From assembly GCA_903906365.1 (NCBI GenBank), contig CAIVKC010000061.1, positions 38,147 to 102,146 on the forward strand: DNA of 64,000 nucleotides, read 5' to 3'. This document shows, piece after piece, positions 25,437 to 34,015 of this stretch. The DNA comes from an uncultured Bacteroidota bacterium (GTDB taxonomy: Bacteria > Bacteroidota > Bacteroidia > Chitinophagales > Chitinophagaceae). The notes under the pieces were generated by a model. It was not told the DNA's origin, ran no database searches, and worked only from the letters and a program-made list of their open reading frames with translations. Position 1 is the stretch's first letter. Each line of letters opens with the position of its first letter. A program made the position numbers and the translations under genes.

Positions 25437-28133
25437 TTATTGCTGGGCACCCTGCATACCGCCCTGCATGCTGTCCATTTCACCTTTCAGGTTTTTACGT
25501 TTAAACAGGGATGCGTCGAATTTGCCAAATCGGTAATTGAACTGCAGCCGGAAAAACTGCGGATCCCTGCGGCGTACGATTTCCTGGGTAAAATACGGAG
25601 ACATGGTGTATACGTCATTGATCCTGGTCCGCAGGATATCCCCTACGCTTAGGGTAATGGAGGCTGCCTTGTTTTTGAGGAATTCATATTTCAGGGATGC
25701 ATCCATTCCGCCGGATGGTTTGGAATATCCCTGTGCACTTCCGCTTACCGTAGATCCAAATCCGCGGCCGCTGGTGTTGCTGGAAGTACCTGCAGAACCT
25801 CCGGGGGGCAGCACGGTTTTCGAAGTGTAGTCTCCGGTAATTTGAAGGGTTAGTTTTTTGGAGAGCTTAAAGGTATTGTTGATTTTACCAAACCAGCTGT
25901 AAGTCTCACCCACGGCGGAAACAGCACTGTCTGATGAATTGATTTTGGAGGTGAAAATGTTAATATTACTGGTTATATCCCACCATTTGGTGATCGTATT
26001 TCGGCTGATGATTTCAAAACCACCCACAAAACTGGAATTGGCATTGATAAAGGTGCTGATAAATACCGAAGAATCATTGAGCGGGTTGATTCCATGGGAC
26101 TGAACCCTGGTGATCAGGTCCGTGGTATGTTTATAATATATGGAAGTAATCAGGGTATTGTTTTTGGGAAAGGTCTTCTGGAAGGTTACTTCAAAGGAAT
26201 TGGTGAACTGCGGCCTCAGGTTGGGGTTACCCCGGCTGAGGTTCAAAGAGTCCGAATAATCGGTAAACGGAAACAGCTGGAAGAAACTGGGGCGATCAAT
26301 CCTCCGGGTATAATTTAGTTGCAGTTCCTGGTCACCGCCCAGTTTCTGCGACAGGAACACGCTTGGGAACAGACTGATGGGATAGGAATTGCTGAAATTT
26401 CCCTGGGTAGGAATAAGGGGCCCATTGATACTGTCTTTGGTGGTATAGTTGGAATTGCCTTTGTAATCCGAACTTTCTGCCCTTAACCCCAGCATGTATC
26501 CAAAACTCTTTATGGCGTTGGAATAGGTTGCATACCCTGCATAGACGTGGTCATGATAGGCATAAGAAGAAGAAAGCAGGGGCAATGGAATCAACGCGCC
26601 TCCTGGTTCGGCGATGGCAATATCATTCACACTGCTGATATTCCTCACCGTTATCCTGGCTCCGGCTTCCACTTTTGATTTGTCATTTATGGGGTTGCTG
26701 AAATCGGTTTGGGCCGTAATATATTCATTGGTTCCCGAGCCCATCTGCTGCTGGCTGTAAAGCGGGAAAAGCAGCGATCCCCCTTTTTCATTGAAAATGG
26801 AAGAAGTGACATTGTTTTGGTTACCATTGGATCCTTTGCTGTAATTGGCATTGGCTGTAAGCTCCTCGCCCGCTTTGGGAAAGGTATGTTTGAAAGAGAG
26901 CATACCGCCCTTATTGTCAAAATGCGCGTTGGTCTGGGAGCTCCTGTTGGTAAAGGAAGAGGTGGTCAGGGTTGGAAACAGGGTGTCGATGTAAATGTCA
27001 CTTTGGATGGTAGGTTTGAAACTGCCATGGACAATATTACCTGATGCCGACAGGGTATTACGGTTATCCAGGAAGTAATCGAGCCCAAAGCGCGTGAACA
27101 GAAAATATCCCTGGTTTATGCTGTTGTCATACTGGGTAAGGTCTGTGGAAGGGGTGGTAAAAAATGTATTTCTGGTGGTTGTCCCGGGCGAAATGGATTT
27201 CCGCTGGCCGAAATTGCCACTGGCAAATACATTGACTTTTCCCTGTTTGACATTGAGGTCACCGCCAATATTGACCTTTCCCCGCTGATCCACACCTGCC
27301 CGCACTCCGCCGTTGTATCCTGCCTTTCGGTTCTTTTTCAGCACGATATTGAGAATGCCCGATGTTCCCCCGGAGGCATCGTATTTGGCTCCCGGGTTGG
27401 TGATGATTTCAACGCTCTGTATGGCATCCGCCGGGATCTGGTCCAGGGTCAGGGTAGTGGGCAGCCCATCTACAAAAATGGTCGGGGTACTGTTGCGCAG
27501 GGTCACATTGCCATCAATGTCGACCTGGAGGGAAGGCACATTTTTCATGACATCCACCCCCGTGCCGCCTGTGGCAGAAATGTCTTTTTCGACATTATAT
27601 ACCTTTTTGTCAATTCCAAGGGAAATAAGGGGTTTGGAGGCCGTCACAGTAACCTGGGCAAGGGTCTGGGCATCGGCTTCAATCTTTATATTTCCAAGGT
27701 CTTTGTCCACGCCGGCCAGGGCCTGCTGCATATCAAAACCCTCCTGTCCGGGCCCTTTGCCGAATTTGAGGTCAAAAGCAACCTTCATATCCACGTTTTT
27801 ATAACCTATGGCTGTGATTTTCAACCGGTAAGAACCGAAAATGGGCAGATTCTCAAAACTGAAATTTCCCTTTTGGGTAATGGCTCCGGCAATGGCGCTA
27901 TCCCTTACCTTGCGGGTGGCTGTATCAAATTTTCCCCTAACCAGCTGGACGGAAACACCATCTATGCCTTTGTTGGTCCTGGAATCCACGATTTTGCCGT
28001 AAAAATGTCCGATGCTGGGAATTTGTCCTCCGCCACGGCCCTGGCCTCCCATGCCTCCCGGAATCTGGGAAATAACCTCCTGGCACCCTAGGAGCGCAAC
28101 AAACATTAGCAAAAAATTTCTCATATGTAACAT
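25437..28133 (-). CDS. Outer-membrane beta-barrel protein with N-terminal carboxypeptidase-regulatory-like domain (TonB-receptor relative), copy 1
   Basis: About 898 residues from the ATG at 28133; 28124 is equally possible, and the track's 28184 is too long for a signal peptide. A signal peptide with ALLGCQEVIS and a Gly-rich stretch (GGMGGQGRGGG) lead into a beta-sandwich carboxypeptidase-regulatory domain (HFYGKIVDSRTNKGIDGVSV...). A plug-like segment follows (DKKVYNVEKDISATGGTGVDV, then PTIFVDGLPTTLTLDQIPAD), and then a large barrel ending FRLQFNYRFGKFDASLFKRK. The paralogue at 49484-52102 has the same architecture and near-identical plug motifs. The substrate is unknown, and no SusD-like partner is adjacent. 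Confidence 0.88.
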   Translation of the reverse strand: MLHMRNFLLMFVALLGCQEVISQIPGGMGGQGRGGGQIPSIGHFYGKIVDSRTNKGIDGVSVQLVRGKFDTATRKVRDSAIAGAITQKGNFSFENLPIFGSYRLKITAIGYKNVDMKVAFDLKFGKGPGQEGFDMQQALAGVDKDLGNIKIEADAQTLAQVTVTASKPLISLGIDKKVYNVEKDISATGGTGVDVMKNVPSLQVDIDGNVTLRNSTPTIFVDGLPTTLTLDQIPADAIQSVEIITNPGAKYDASGGTSGILNIVLKKNRKAGYNGGVRAGVDQRGKVNIGGDLNVKQGKVNVFASGNFGQRKSISPGTTTRNTFFTTPSTDLTQYDNSINQGYFLFTRFGLDYFLDNRNTLSASGNIVHGSFKPTIQSDIYIDTLFPTLTTSSFTNRSSQTNAHFDNKGGMLSFKHTFPKAGEELTANANYSKGSNGNQNNVTSSIFNEKGGSLLFPLYSQQQMGSGTNEYITAQTDFSNPINDKSKVEAGARITVRNISSVNDIAIAEPGGALIPLPLLSSSYAYHDHVYAGYATYSNAIKSFGYMLGLRAESSDYKGNSNYTTKDSINGPLIPTQGNFSNSYPISLFPSVFLSQKLGGDQELQLNYTRRIDRPSFFQLFPFTDYSDSLNLSRGNPNLRPQFTNSFEVTFQKTFPKNNTLITSIYYKHTTDLITRVQSHGINPLNDSSVFISTFINANSSFVGGFEIISRNTITKWWDITSNINIFTSKINSSDSAVSAVGETYSWFGKINNTFKLSKKLTLQITGDYTSKTVLPPGGSAGTSSNTSGRGFGSTVSGSAQGYSKPSGGMDASLKYEFLKNKAASITLSVGDILRTRINDVYTMSPYFTQEIVRRRDPQFFRLQFNYRFGKFDASLFKRKNLKGEMDSMQGGMQGAQQ

Positions 28134-28237
28134 TTTCAAATTATTGGCGAAGTTCTGTTCAAAAAGCGAGCTTATAGAATTCATAATTTATAAACGGTAT
28201 AAAAATCAATATGGAAGGGGTAATTGGAGCCGGCAGC

Positions 28238-28843
28238 CTATTTAATGAGCAATGTGAGGAAGATCTGCAGCAGACCGATGAAAAATCCCAAGGCGGCCCC
28301 AATGATTTCAACGAACCTGAACTCCTTGGTTAATATCTGATTAAGCATAATTTCCAGTTTCTCCGAGGAGAAGTTGGCAATCTTGTCGGTTACTATCTTT
28401 TCCAGGTCGAGGTCATTTTTAATATGTCCCACATAATTTTTCATGATTACCGGAAAGAGTGTTTCCAGTTCGTCCATAAAGACCGATTTGAGCTGGGTAA
28501 TGGTCTTATCGCCGATAAACATGCCTACAACGGGCATGCTTTGCTTGAGCTTATGGCGCAGGAAATGATCGATATGCTCCTCGGCCAGTGGTAGTATTTT
28601 GCCAATATTGTCCGGGTGGGTAATGGTTTTTTCAATGTCACCAAAAGACAATAACTCCTGTCCGACAATCCTGCCCAGGTTCTCAGCAATTTGCTTCTGC
28701 CGCTTGGGAAACACACCATGCAGGGTAAAGCCCAGTATGTTTCGGGGCTGCCGGGGATGGAATAGCAGTTTGAGTGCCATCCAAATGGTCAGCCAGTGAA
28801 TAAATGCAGAGATAAAGGGTATTGTATATAGCCACCAGGTCAT
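28238..28843 (-). CDS. DUF445 family membrane protein
   Basis: 201 residues. An N-terminal transmembrane helix (about 1-25) precedes the DUF445 signature GVFPKRQKQIAENLGRIVGQELLSF, followed by a helical soluble part with repeated IxxLxxL heptads, and a C-terminal hydrophobic segment (IIGAALGFFIGLLQIFLTLLI). This resembles YheB-like membrane proteins. Function is unknown. It is a minus-strand gene about 105 nt upstream of the outer-membrane barrel gene, possibly in the same transcript. tRNA-His lies on the opposite strand just beyond. Confidence 0.85.
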   Translation of the reverse strand: MTWWLYTIPFISAFIHWLTIWMALKLLFHPRQPRNILGFTLHGVFPKRQKQIAENLGRIVGQELLSFGDIEKTITHPDNIGKILPLAEEHIDHFLRHKLKQSMPVVGMFIGDKTITQLKSVFMDELETLFPVIMKNYVGHIKNDLDLEKIVTDKIANFSSEKLEIMLNQILTKEFRFVEIIGAALGFFIGLLQIFLTLLIK

Positions 28844-28917
28844 GCTTCAAGGACGTTGATAAAGGCAGCAAAGAAACAGTAAAAATGGGGGCTTTGGAAA
28901 AAATATGCACATTGTTT

Positions 28918-28948
28918 TTTGAAGGAAACCATAATTCAATTAGTTTTG
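28918..28948 (+). promoter_or_regulatory. Consensus Bacteroidota promoter for tRNA-His
   Basis: TTTG at 28918-28921, exactly 19 nt, then TAGTTTTG at 28941-28948. This matches TTTG-N19-TAnnTTTG at every fixed position. Start of transcription would fall about 6 nt before the tRNA 5' end at 28960. Confidence 0.85.
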
Positions 28949-28959
28949 TGCCTTCAAAC

Positions 28960-29034
28960 GGTGGTTGTAGCTCAGTTGGTTAGAGCATCAGATTGTGGTT
29001 CTGAGGGTCGTGGGTTCGAGACCCATCATCCACC
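28960..29034 (+). tRNA. tRNA-His (anticodon GTG)
   Basis: Cloverleaf seen directly. The 5' end GGTGGTTG includes the extra G(-1) typical of tRNA-His. D arm GCTCAGTTGGTTAGAGC. Anticodon stem TCAGA/TCTGA with loop TTGTGGT (anticodon GTG). T arm GTGGG-TTCGAGA-CCCAT. The 3' acceptor strand is CATCCAC, then C73. Pairing GTGGTTG with CATCCAC leaves one T:T mismatch at positions 5:68, where A would be expected opposite T. CCA is not encoded. A consensus promoter lies in front and a perfect terminator directly behind, so it is a single-gene unit. Confidence 0.95.
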
Positions 29035-29041
29035 CTTGCAG

Positions 29042-29069
29042 ATCCCGGGATATACTCCCGGGATTTTTT
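29042..29069 (+). terminator. Terminator of tRNA-His
   Basis: ATCCCGGGA-TATAC-TCCCGGGAT is a perfect 9-bp stem followed by TTTTT, 8 nt after the tRNA. Confidence 0.92.
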
Positions 29070-29187
29070 GTGTTACCGCCTTAAGGACCGGATGTTTTCC
29101 GTTTATGTAATTTTATATAAAAGCGATTGTTAATATTGGGCGGATTATGCAACATACCGTCCTTTTAATCGTTATTTTTGATTCAGT

Positions 29188-31344
29188 ATGTTTAAAAAAG
29201 TATTTACAAATATGATCAGTAAAAGAAATTTGCCCATTGTCATACTGGTATTGGGTTGTGGGATTTTTGTGGCATTTCGCAGTCTTGGTTTTGGGGAAAC
29301 TCCTCCTTCCAGATATGAAAAGATTCTCCGAAACGTGGGCCAGATGCTGGAAGAAATTCATTACAGCCCCAAAGACATCAACGATGATTTTTCCAAGGTG
29401 ATTTTCAAAAAATACCTTGCCGAAGTGGATGTGGAAAAGGATGTTTTCCTGAAAAGTGATGTGGAGGAACTGAGGTCCAGATACGAAACCCGGATTGATG
29501 ATGAAATACTGGGTAAAACCAGTGTGCAGTTTGTTCCGGCTGTGGTGGAAATCCTGAAGAAAAGGCTGCCGGAAACCGAGGCGATCTACAAAGAGATCCT
29601 TTCTCAACCCTTTGATTATACCAAAGATGAGTCGATCAACCTGGATTTCGATAAGGCTGAATTTCCCCGCAATGAGGCTGCCAGAAAGGAAGCCTGGCGC
29701 AAAAGGCTGAAATACCTGGCCCTGGAAAGATACAATGACCTGCTGGAGCAGCAGGAAAACAATAAGGCCAAGCCGGATGCCAAGCCTAAGAGCAAGGAAG
29801 AACTCGAAAAAGAGGCTCGCGACAAGGTCATGAAAGTCATGACCCGTTATTACGAGCGGTTAAATTCCAAGGCCAATACGGAAGATGAAAAGTTTACCGC
29901 ATTCGTGGAAACCATCGTGCAGTCCATGGATCCCCACACAGACTATTTCCCCCCGGTGGATAAAAGGTATTTTGATGAACAGATGAGTGGCCGGTTTTTT
30001 GGTATAGGCGCCTCCCTCCGGGAAGAAGACGGTAATATCAAAATAGCTACCCTGATTACCGGCAGCCCGGCCTGGAAATCCGGCCAGGTCAACGTTGGAG
30101 ACATCATTTTGAAGGTGGCCCAGGGCAGCCAGGAACCTGTTGATCTGACAGGATTTACCATTGAAGATGCTGTAAAACTCATCCGTGGCACCAAGGGCAC
30201 AGAAGTGAGACTGACGGCCAAGAAGGCCGATGGCTCCGTCAAAGTGATCACCCTCATCCGCGATGAGATTGTACAGGACGAAACCTTTGCCCGCAGCGTA
30301 ATCGTAAATAATGAGAAAGGTAAAATTGGTTATATTTTCCTGCCGGAATTCTATGCAGATTTCGATAATCCCAAGGGAAACCGCTGCTCCCTGGATGTGG
30401 CCAAAGAAGTCATGAAACTCAAGGAACAGAAGGTGGATGGCATCGTCATTGATCTGCGGTATAACGGAGGAGGATCCCTCTATGATGTGGTGCAGATGGT
30501 TGGTCTTTTCATTGATCAGGGTCCGGTGGTGCAGGTCAAGGACCGGGAAGGCAAGGCCCAGATTCTGCGTGATAATGATAAGTCCGTCTTATATGACGGC
30601 CCACTGGCGGTGATGGTCAATGAATACAGTGCTTCTGCATCGGAAATTTTTGCAGCGGCCATACAGGATTACAAAAGGGGGGTTATCATTGGCAGTACCT
30701 CCACCTATGGGAAGGGGACCGTTCAACGAAATATCGGGCTGGATAAGACAGGCAGCTTCATGGAATCAAACAGCGACCTGGGCACCGTAAAACTCACACT
30801 CCAGAAATTCTACCGTATCAACGGAGGGTCCACCCAGTTGCGTGGGGTGTCCTCTGATGTGGTTTTGCCCGATTTGTCGGAATACACAAAGATTCGCGAG
30901 AAGGACAATCCCGATGCCTTACCCTGGGATGAAATCCAGAAGGCGGATTATAACACCTGGAAATACGCCTATGACCTGACTGCCATCAAGAGTGCCAGCG
31001 ATACCCGGATAAAAAACAGCACGGCTTTTACTACCATCAGCAAGGATGCTGAATTTCTGAATAAACAAAACGATAAATCCTATTCCCTGAACCTTGAAAA
31101 GTACAGGCAGGAGCAAAAGGAACTCAAAGCAACCTATAAGCAAATTGAATCAGTGGCCAAACTGCCTGTTGAATTGAAAATCGAATCCCTTCCCCAGGAC
31201 AGCGTAAAGTATGCGGTTGATTCTGACAAGGCGGAGCGGTACAAGCAATGGCTTAAAAACCTCAAGACAGATATTTACCTGGATGAGGCGGTTAAAGTGG
31301 TAGATGATATGGTGGCCACTAAAAACCTGGTATATAATAAATAA
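29188..31344 (+). CDS. prc: Tail-specific (C-terminal processing) protease, S41 family
   Basis: 718 residues. An N-terminal signal anchor (RNLPIVILVLGCGIFVAF) is followed by the large helical N-domain of Prc/Tsp proteases. A PDZ domain is near residue 270-330 (FFGIGASLREEDGNIKIATL...VGDIILKV). The catalytic domain has RYNGGGSLYDVVQM and VNEYSASASEIFAAAI (catalytic Ser about 480). A Lys in STYGKGTVQ completes the Ser-Lys dyad. A long C-terminal helical domain follows. It degrades or trims envelope proteins at their C-termini. It is transcribed alone and ends at a strong hairpin. The gene symbol is by family equivalence. Confidence 0.93.
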   Translation: MFKKVFTNMISKRNLPIVILVLGCGIFVAFRSLGFGETPPSRYEKILRNVGQMLEEIHYSPKDINDDFSKVIFKKYLAEVDVEKDVFLKSDVEELRSRYETRIDDEILGKTSVQFVPAVVEILKKRLPETEAIYKEILSQPFDYTKDESINLDFDKAEFPRNEAARKEAWRKRLKYLALERYNDLLEQQENNKAKPDAKPKSKEELEKEARDKVMKVMTRYYERLNSKANTEDEKFTAFVETIVQSMDPHTDYFPPVDKRYFDEQMSGRFFGIGASLREEDGNIKIATLITGSPAWKSGQVNVGDIILKVAQGSQEPVDLTGFTIEDAVKLIRGTKGTEVRLTAKKADGSVKVITLIRDEIVQDETFARSVIVNNEKGKIGYIFLPEFYADFDNPKGNRCSLDVAKEVMKLKEQKVDGIVIDLRYNGGGSLYDVVQMVGLFIDQGPVVQVKDREGKAQILRDNDKSVLYDGPLAVMVNEYSASASEIFAAAIQDYKRGVIIGSTSTYGKGTVQRNIGLDKTGSFMESNSDLGTVKLTLQKFYRINGGSTQLRGVSSDVVLPDLSEYTKIREKDNPDALPWDEIQKADYNTWKYAYDLTAIKSASDTRIKNSTAFTTISKDAEFLNKQNDKSYSLNLEKYRQEQKELKATYKQIESVAKLPVELKIESLPQDSVKYAVDSDKAERYKQWLKNLKTDIYLDEAVKVVDDMVATKNLVYNK

Positions 31345-31387
31345 ATAATTAAGGCTGCCCTTGTTGGGTCGCAGCAGCATTTCAAAA

Positions 31388-31426
31388 GGAGGAAGGGTTG
31401 TCCATTGATGGGAAAACCTTTCCTCC
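31388..31426 (+). terminator. Terminator of the tail-specific protease gene
   Basis: GGAGGAAGGGTT pairs with AACCTTTCCTCC through 12 positions with one G:T wobble, followed by TTCTTCTTT. The hairpin starts 43 nt after the stop codon. Confidence 0.85.
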
Positions 31427-31545
31427 TTCTTCTTTAAACCGTCATGCCGATTATAGCAGCTGCAGGACGTTCCAAGGGGGGCCGGGTTAAAGGTTTCCAT
31501 TCTTATTCACGGGATCATTTTACCCCCCGGCTACCCGGTCCTATG

Positions 31546-32055
31546 TTAAAGGTATCTTTCCCGAAGTATTTGGAGGTGATGCTGCACATGGCCGGCAGTG
31601 ATATATCCCAGGGCCAGCACATTGATTTCATGCCCGCTGGCTATACCCTTGCTGAGGAATTCTTCCTCATTGAAGGAGGCGAACAGGTATTCTGTAGCGC
31701 TTCTCAGTGCTTTGAATTCTCCAACCAGGTCTTTCCAGCTGCGTTCGGAGGCCCTGGCATGCTGAGCCCAGGAATTTTCGTCAAAGCCAGATAGGGGAGC
31801 GGCGTCTTTTCTGGCAAATCGCAGGGCCCGGTAACAAAAGACCCTTTCTGCATCAATGATATGCTGAAGCAATTCCTTAATGGTCCACTTGCCTTCGGCA
31901 TAGGCATAGTTGTATTTTTTACCGGGAACCTTTTCCAGTAATTTGATAAAAGCCCGGGTATTCTTACCTATGGCCTTTAAGACCTGTTCATCGGGGGCTG
32001 TTCCGATATAGGCCCGGAAGAATTCAGCCGCAACGACATTTTTCTTGGTTAACAT
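31546..32055 (-). CDS. DinB-family (putative metal-dependent) protein
   Basis: 169 residues from the ATG at 32055. The family's four-helix fold is suggested by GKWTIKELLQHIIDAERVFCYRAL (first metal-binding His) and the late AGHVQHHLQILRERY (two His). DinB/YfiT members are thiol-dependent or metal-dependent enzymes of mostly unknown substrate. The track's start at 32106 adds 17 residues that do not belong to the family. It is a minus-strand gene converging with the protease gene and 76 nt downstream of the subtilase gene. Substrate unknown. Confidence 0.88.
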   Translation of the reverse strand: MLTKKNVVAAEFFRAYIGTAPDEQVLKAIGKNTRAFIKLLEKVPGKKYNYAYAEGKWTIKELLQHIIDAERVFCYRALRFARKDAAPLSGFDENSWAQHARASERSWKDLVGEFKALRSATEYLFASFNEEEFLSKGIASGHEINVLALGYITAGHVQHHLQILRERYL

Positions 32056-32131
32056 GTTATTTTTTGACCTAAATATAAAAAACAAAGCCGGACCAAAGCC
32101 CGGCACTGTTGAAATATTAAGTTATACCTGA

Positions 32132-33844
32132 TCAGCCCTTTTTGTTTTCCAGGGTTGATTTGGGGAGCATTTCTTTTTGTTTGTTTTCTTCACTGAGCTG
32201 GGCAGCCAGTTTTATGGCCCCGTAGGCATTGATGATTCCCCCGGATTTACAGAGTTCCGAAAGGCTTACCATCTCATTGTCAGAGCCCGGTTTCCGGACC
32301 TTGATTGCAGGGGCCACCGCTGATTTTTCAATGCACAGTTTTACCTGCTCAGCCGTTAGGGTGGGGAAGTACTCCATGATCAGTGCGGCCACCCCGGTTA
32401 CTACGGGTGCCGCCATGCTGGTCCCACTCAGGTTGCCATACTGGTTTCCTCCAGGAAGGGTGGAATAGATCTTGGCGCCCGGGGCAAATACATCCACCGT
32501 ATGCTTGCCGTAATTTGAAAAGTAAGCCGTCAGGCTTTTGAACCGGGCATCAGCCAGGGGATCAGAGCTGGCTCCTACTGTGATCCAGTTGGTAGCCTTT
32601 AATTTGCTGTCCTTAAACTGGGGATTGGGAAAAACATCCACCGAGTCCGTGTTTTCATTGTCATTGCCGGCAGCTTCCACCAGCAATACCCCCTTGCTTT
32701 GTGCGTATTTTACAGCATCATCCACCCATTTCTTATAGGGGGAGAAATGTTTGCCGAAACTCATGTTGACGACGCGTGCCCCGTTATCAACGGCATACCG
32801 GATTCCCAGTGCGATGTCCTTATCATGTTCATCACCGTTGGGAACTGCCCGGATCATCATAATCCGCACGTTGTCGGCTATGCCGTCGATTCCCTTGCCG
32901 TTGTTTCTCTGGGCCCCAATAATGCCGGCCACATGGGTTCCATGCATGGGATCTGCGGCCATGATATCGTTATTTCCGTAAGACCTGTCGTTGATGTCCT
33001 CTTCGTTGTCCCCGACAATTTCCTTTCTGATGTCCTTGGGGGCGGTATTTTTTGCTTCCTCTTTTCTTTCCTCTTCCTTGACCAGTTCACTAAAATCTGA
33101 AAGAAAACTCTTATTGGTTACATCCATCAGGTTATCTGCCTTAAATAAATACAGCAGGGCTGCTTTGGCCCTCTTGGTCTCATAGCTTTTGGTCTCAAAG
33201 GAGTCAAGGTCATTGCCGGTATATTCGGTTTTGCCCATTTCCTTCTGCAGCAGGGAATCCCCATTTTGGGCAGAAATCAGCACCCGTTTGAGGAAGACCA
33301 CGTCAATATTATTTTCGGGCCCTTCGCCTATAATTCTTTTTTTGGCCCGGACCCACATGCTGTAACGATCCTGTTCCTCCCCGCTGAGATTTGCGGGATT
33401 GAATCCGGGGGCTTCAAATTTATTTTTATCACGATAATAGACCCTGGCATCTTCTCCGGAATCATCGGTGACACTCTTGCCGTCCTTACCGCCCAGAAAA
33501 TTCCAGCCATGTATGTCGTCGACGTACCCATTGTGATCATCATCCAGACCGTTGCCGGCTATTTCCCGGGGATTGGTCCACAGCAAATTTTTCAGGTCCT
33601 CTTGCAGGGTGTCAATGCCGCCATCGATGATGGCCACGATAACCGGTTTGCTTTTTAAATTTTTTGACTGCAGCCATTGATAGGCCTTGTCCAGACTGAT
33701 GCCGTAGAATCCGTCTTTTTCCTTGTCCATTAAATGCCATCCGCGGGGTAATTCCTCCCGGACCGCACTACCCTGTGCAAACATTCCCAAAGACATCATC
33801 AGGATCACCAGGGTACCGAAACATCTTTTCAACTTGAACTGCAT
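32132..33844 (-). CDS. Subtilisin-like serine peptidase (S8 family), secreted
   Basis: 570 residues with a signal peptide ending near MFAQ. The catalytic triad is visible: Asp in IIDGGIDT (about residue 74), His in MHGTHVAGIIGAQ (about 302) and Ser in SGTSMAAPVVTG (about 475). An insert of about 200 residues between Asp and His, rich in Lys/Glu, is unusually long for a subtilase. The oxyanion region VEAAGNDNENTD is intact. It is probably an active extracellular or periplasmic peptidase. No T9SS C-terminal domain is seen: the C-terminus is a charged tail (ENKKG). It sits between the OmpA gene and the DinB gene. Confidence 0.92.
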   Translation of the reverse strand: MQFKLKRCFGTLVILMMSLGMFAQGSAVREELPRGWHLMDKEKDGFYGISLDKAYQWLQSKNLKSKPVIVAIIDGGIDTLQEDLKNLLWTNPREIAGNGLDDDHNGYVDDIHGWNFLGGKDGKSVTDDSGEDARVYYRDKNKFEAPGFNPANLSGEEQDRYSMWVRAKKRIIGEGPENNIDVVFLKRVLISAQNGDSLLQKEMGKTEYTGNDLDSFETKSYETKRAKAALLYLFKADNLMDVTNKSFLSDFSELVKEEERKEEAKNTAPKDIRKEIVGDNEEDINDRSYGNNDIMAADPMHGTHVAGIIGAQRNNGKGIDGIADNVRIMMIRAVPNGDEHDKDIALGIRYAVDNGARVVNMSFGKHFSPYKKWVDDAVKYAQSKGVLLVEAAGNDNENTDSVDVFPNPQFKDSKLKATNWITVGASSDPLADARFKSLTAYFSNYGKHTVDVFAPGAKIYSTLPGGNQYGNLSGTSMAAPVVTGVAALIMEYFPTLTAEQVKLCIEKSAVAPAIKVRKPGSDNEMVSLSELCKSGGIINAYGAIKLAAQLSEENKQKEMLPKSTLENKKG

Positions 33845-33926
33845 TTTCTCTTGTTTATGAAAGTTGGTGGCTGGTTGTAATTAAACGTCCATTTCCTTTT
33901 TAATAGTTGCTAAAAATAATAAAAGG

Positions 33927-33963
33927 AAGGCTATCACAGGTAAAAATTTACATGGATAGCCTT
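33927..33963 (-). terminator. Probable terminator of the OmpA/TSP3 gene
   Basis: AAGGCTATC / GATAGCCTT forms a perfect 9-bp stem with a 19-nt AT-rich loop. On the minus strand it is followed by CCTTTTATTATTTTT. It lies about 50 nt past the stop of the OmpA-family gene. Confidence 0.6.
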
Positions 33964-34015
33964 ATAGAGAAGTTAAAATTTCAGGTTAATTGATTGCCAT
34001 CAAGCCCACGGCAGT

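Noticed and set aside
29173-29180. TATTTTTG just before the prc gene as a promoter
   Set aside because: It matches the -7 consensus but would start transcription at the ATG, and no -33 TTTG exists at the right distance.
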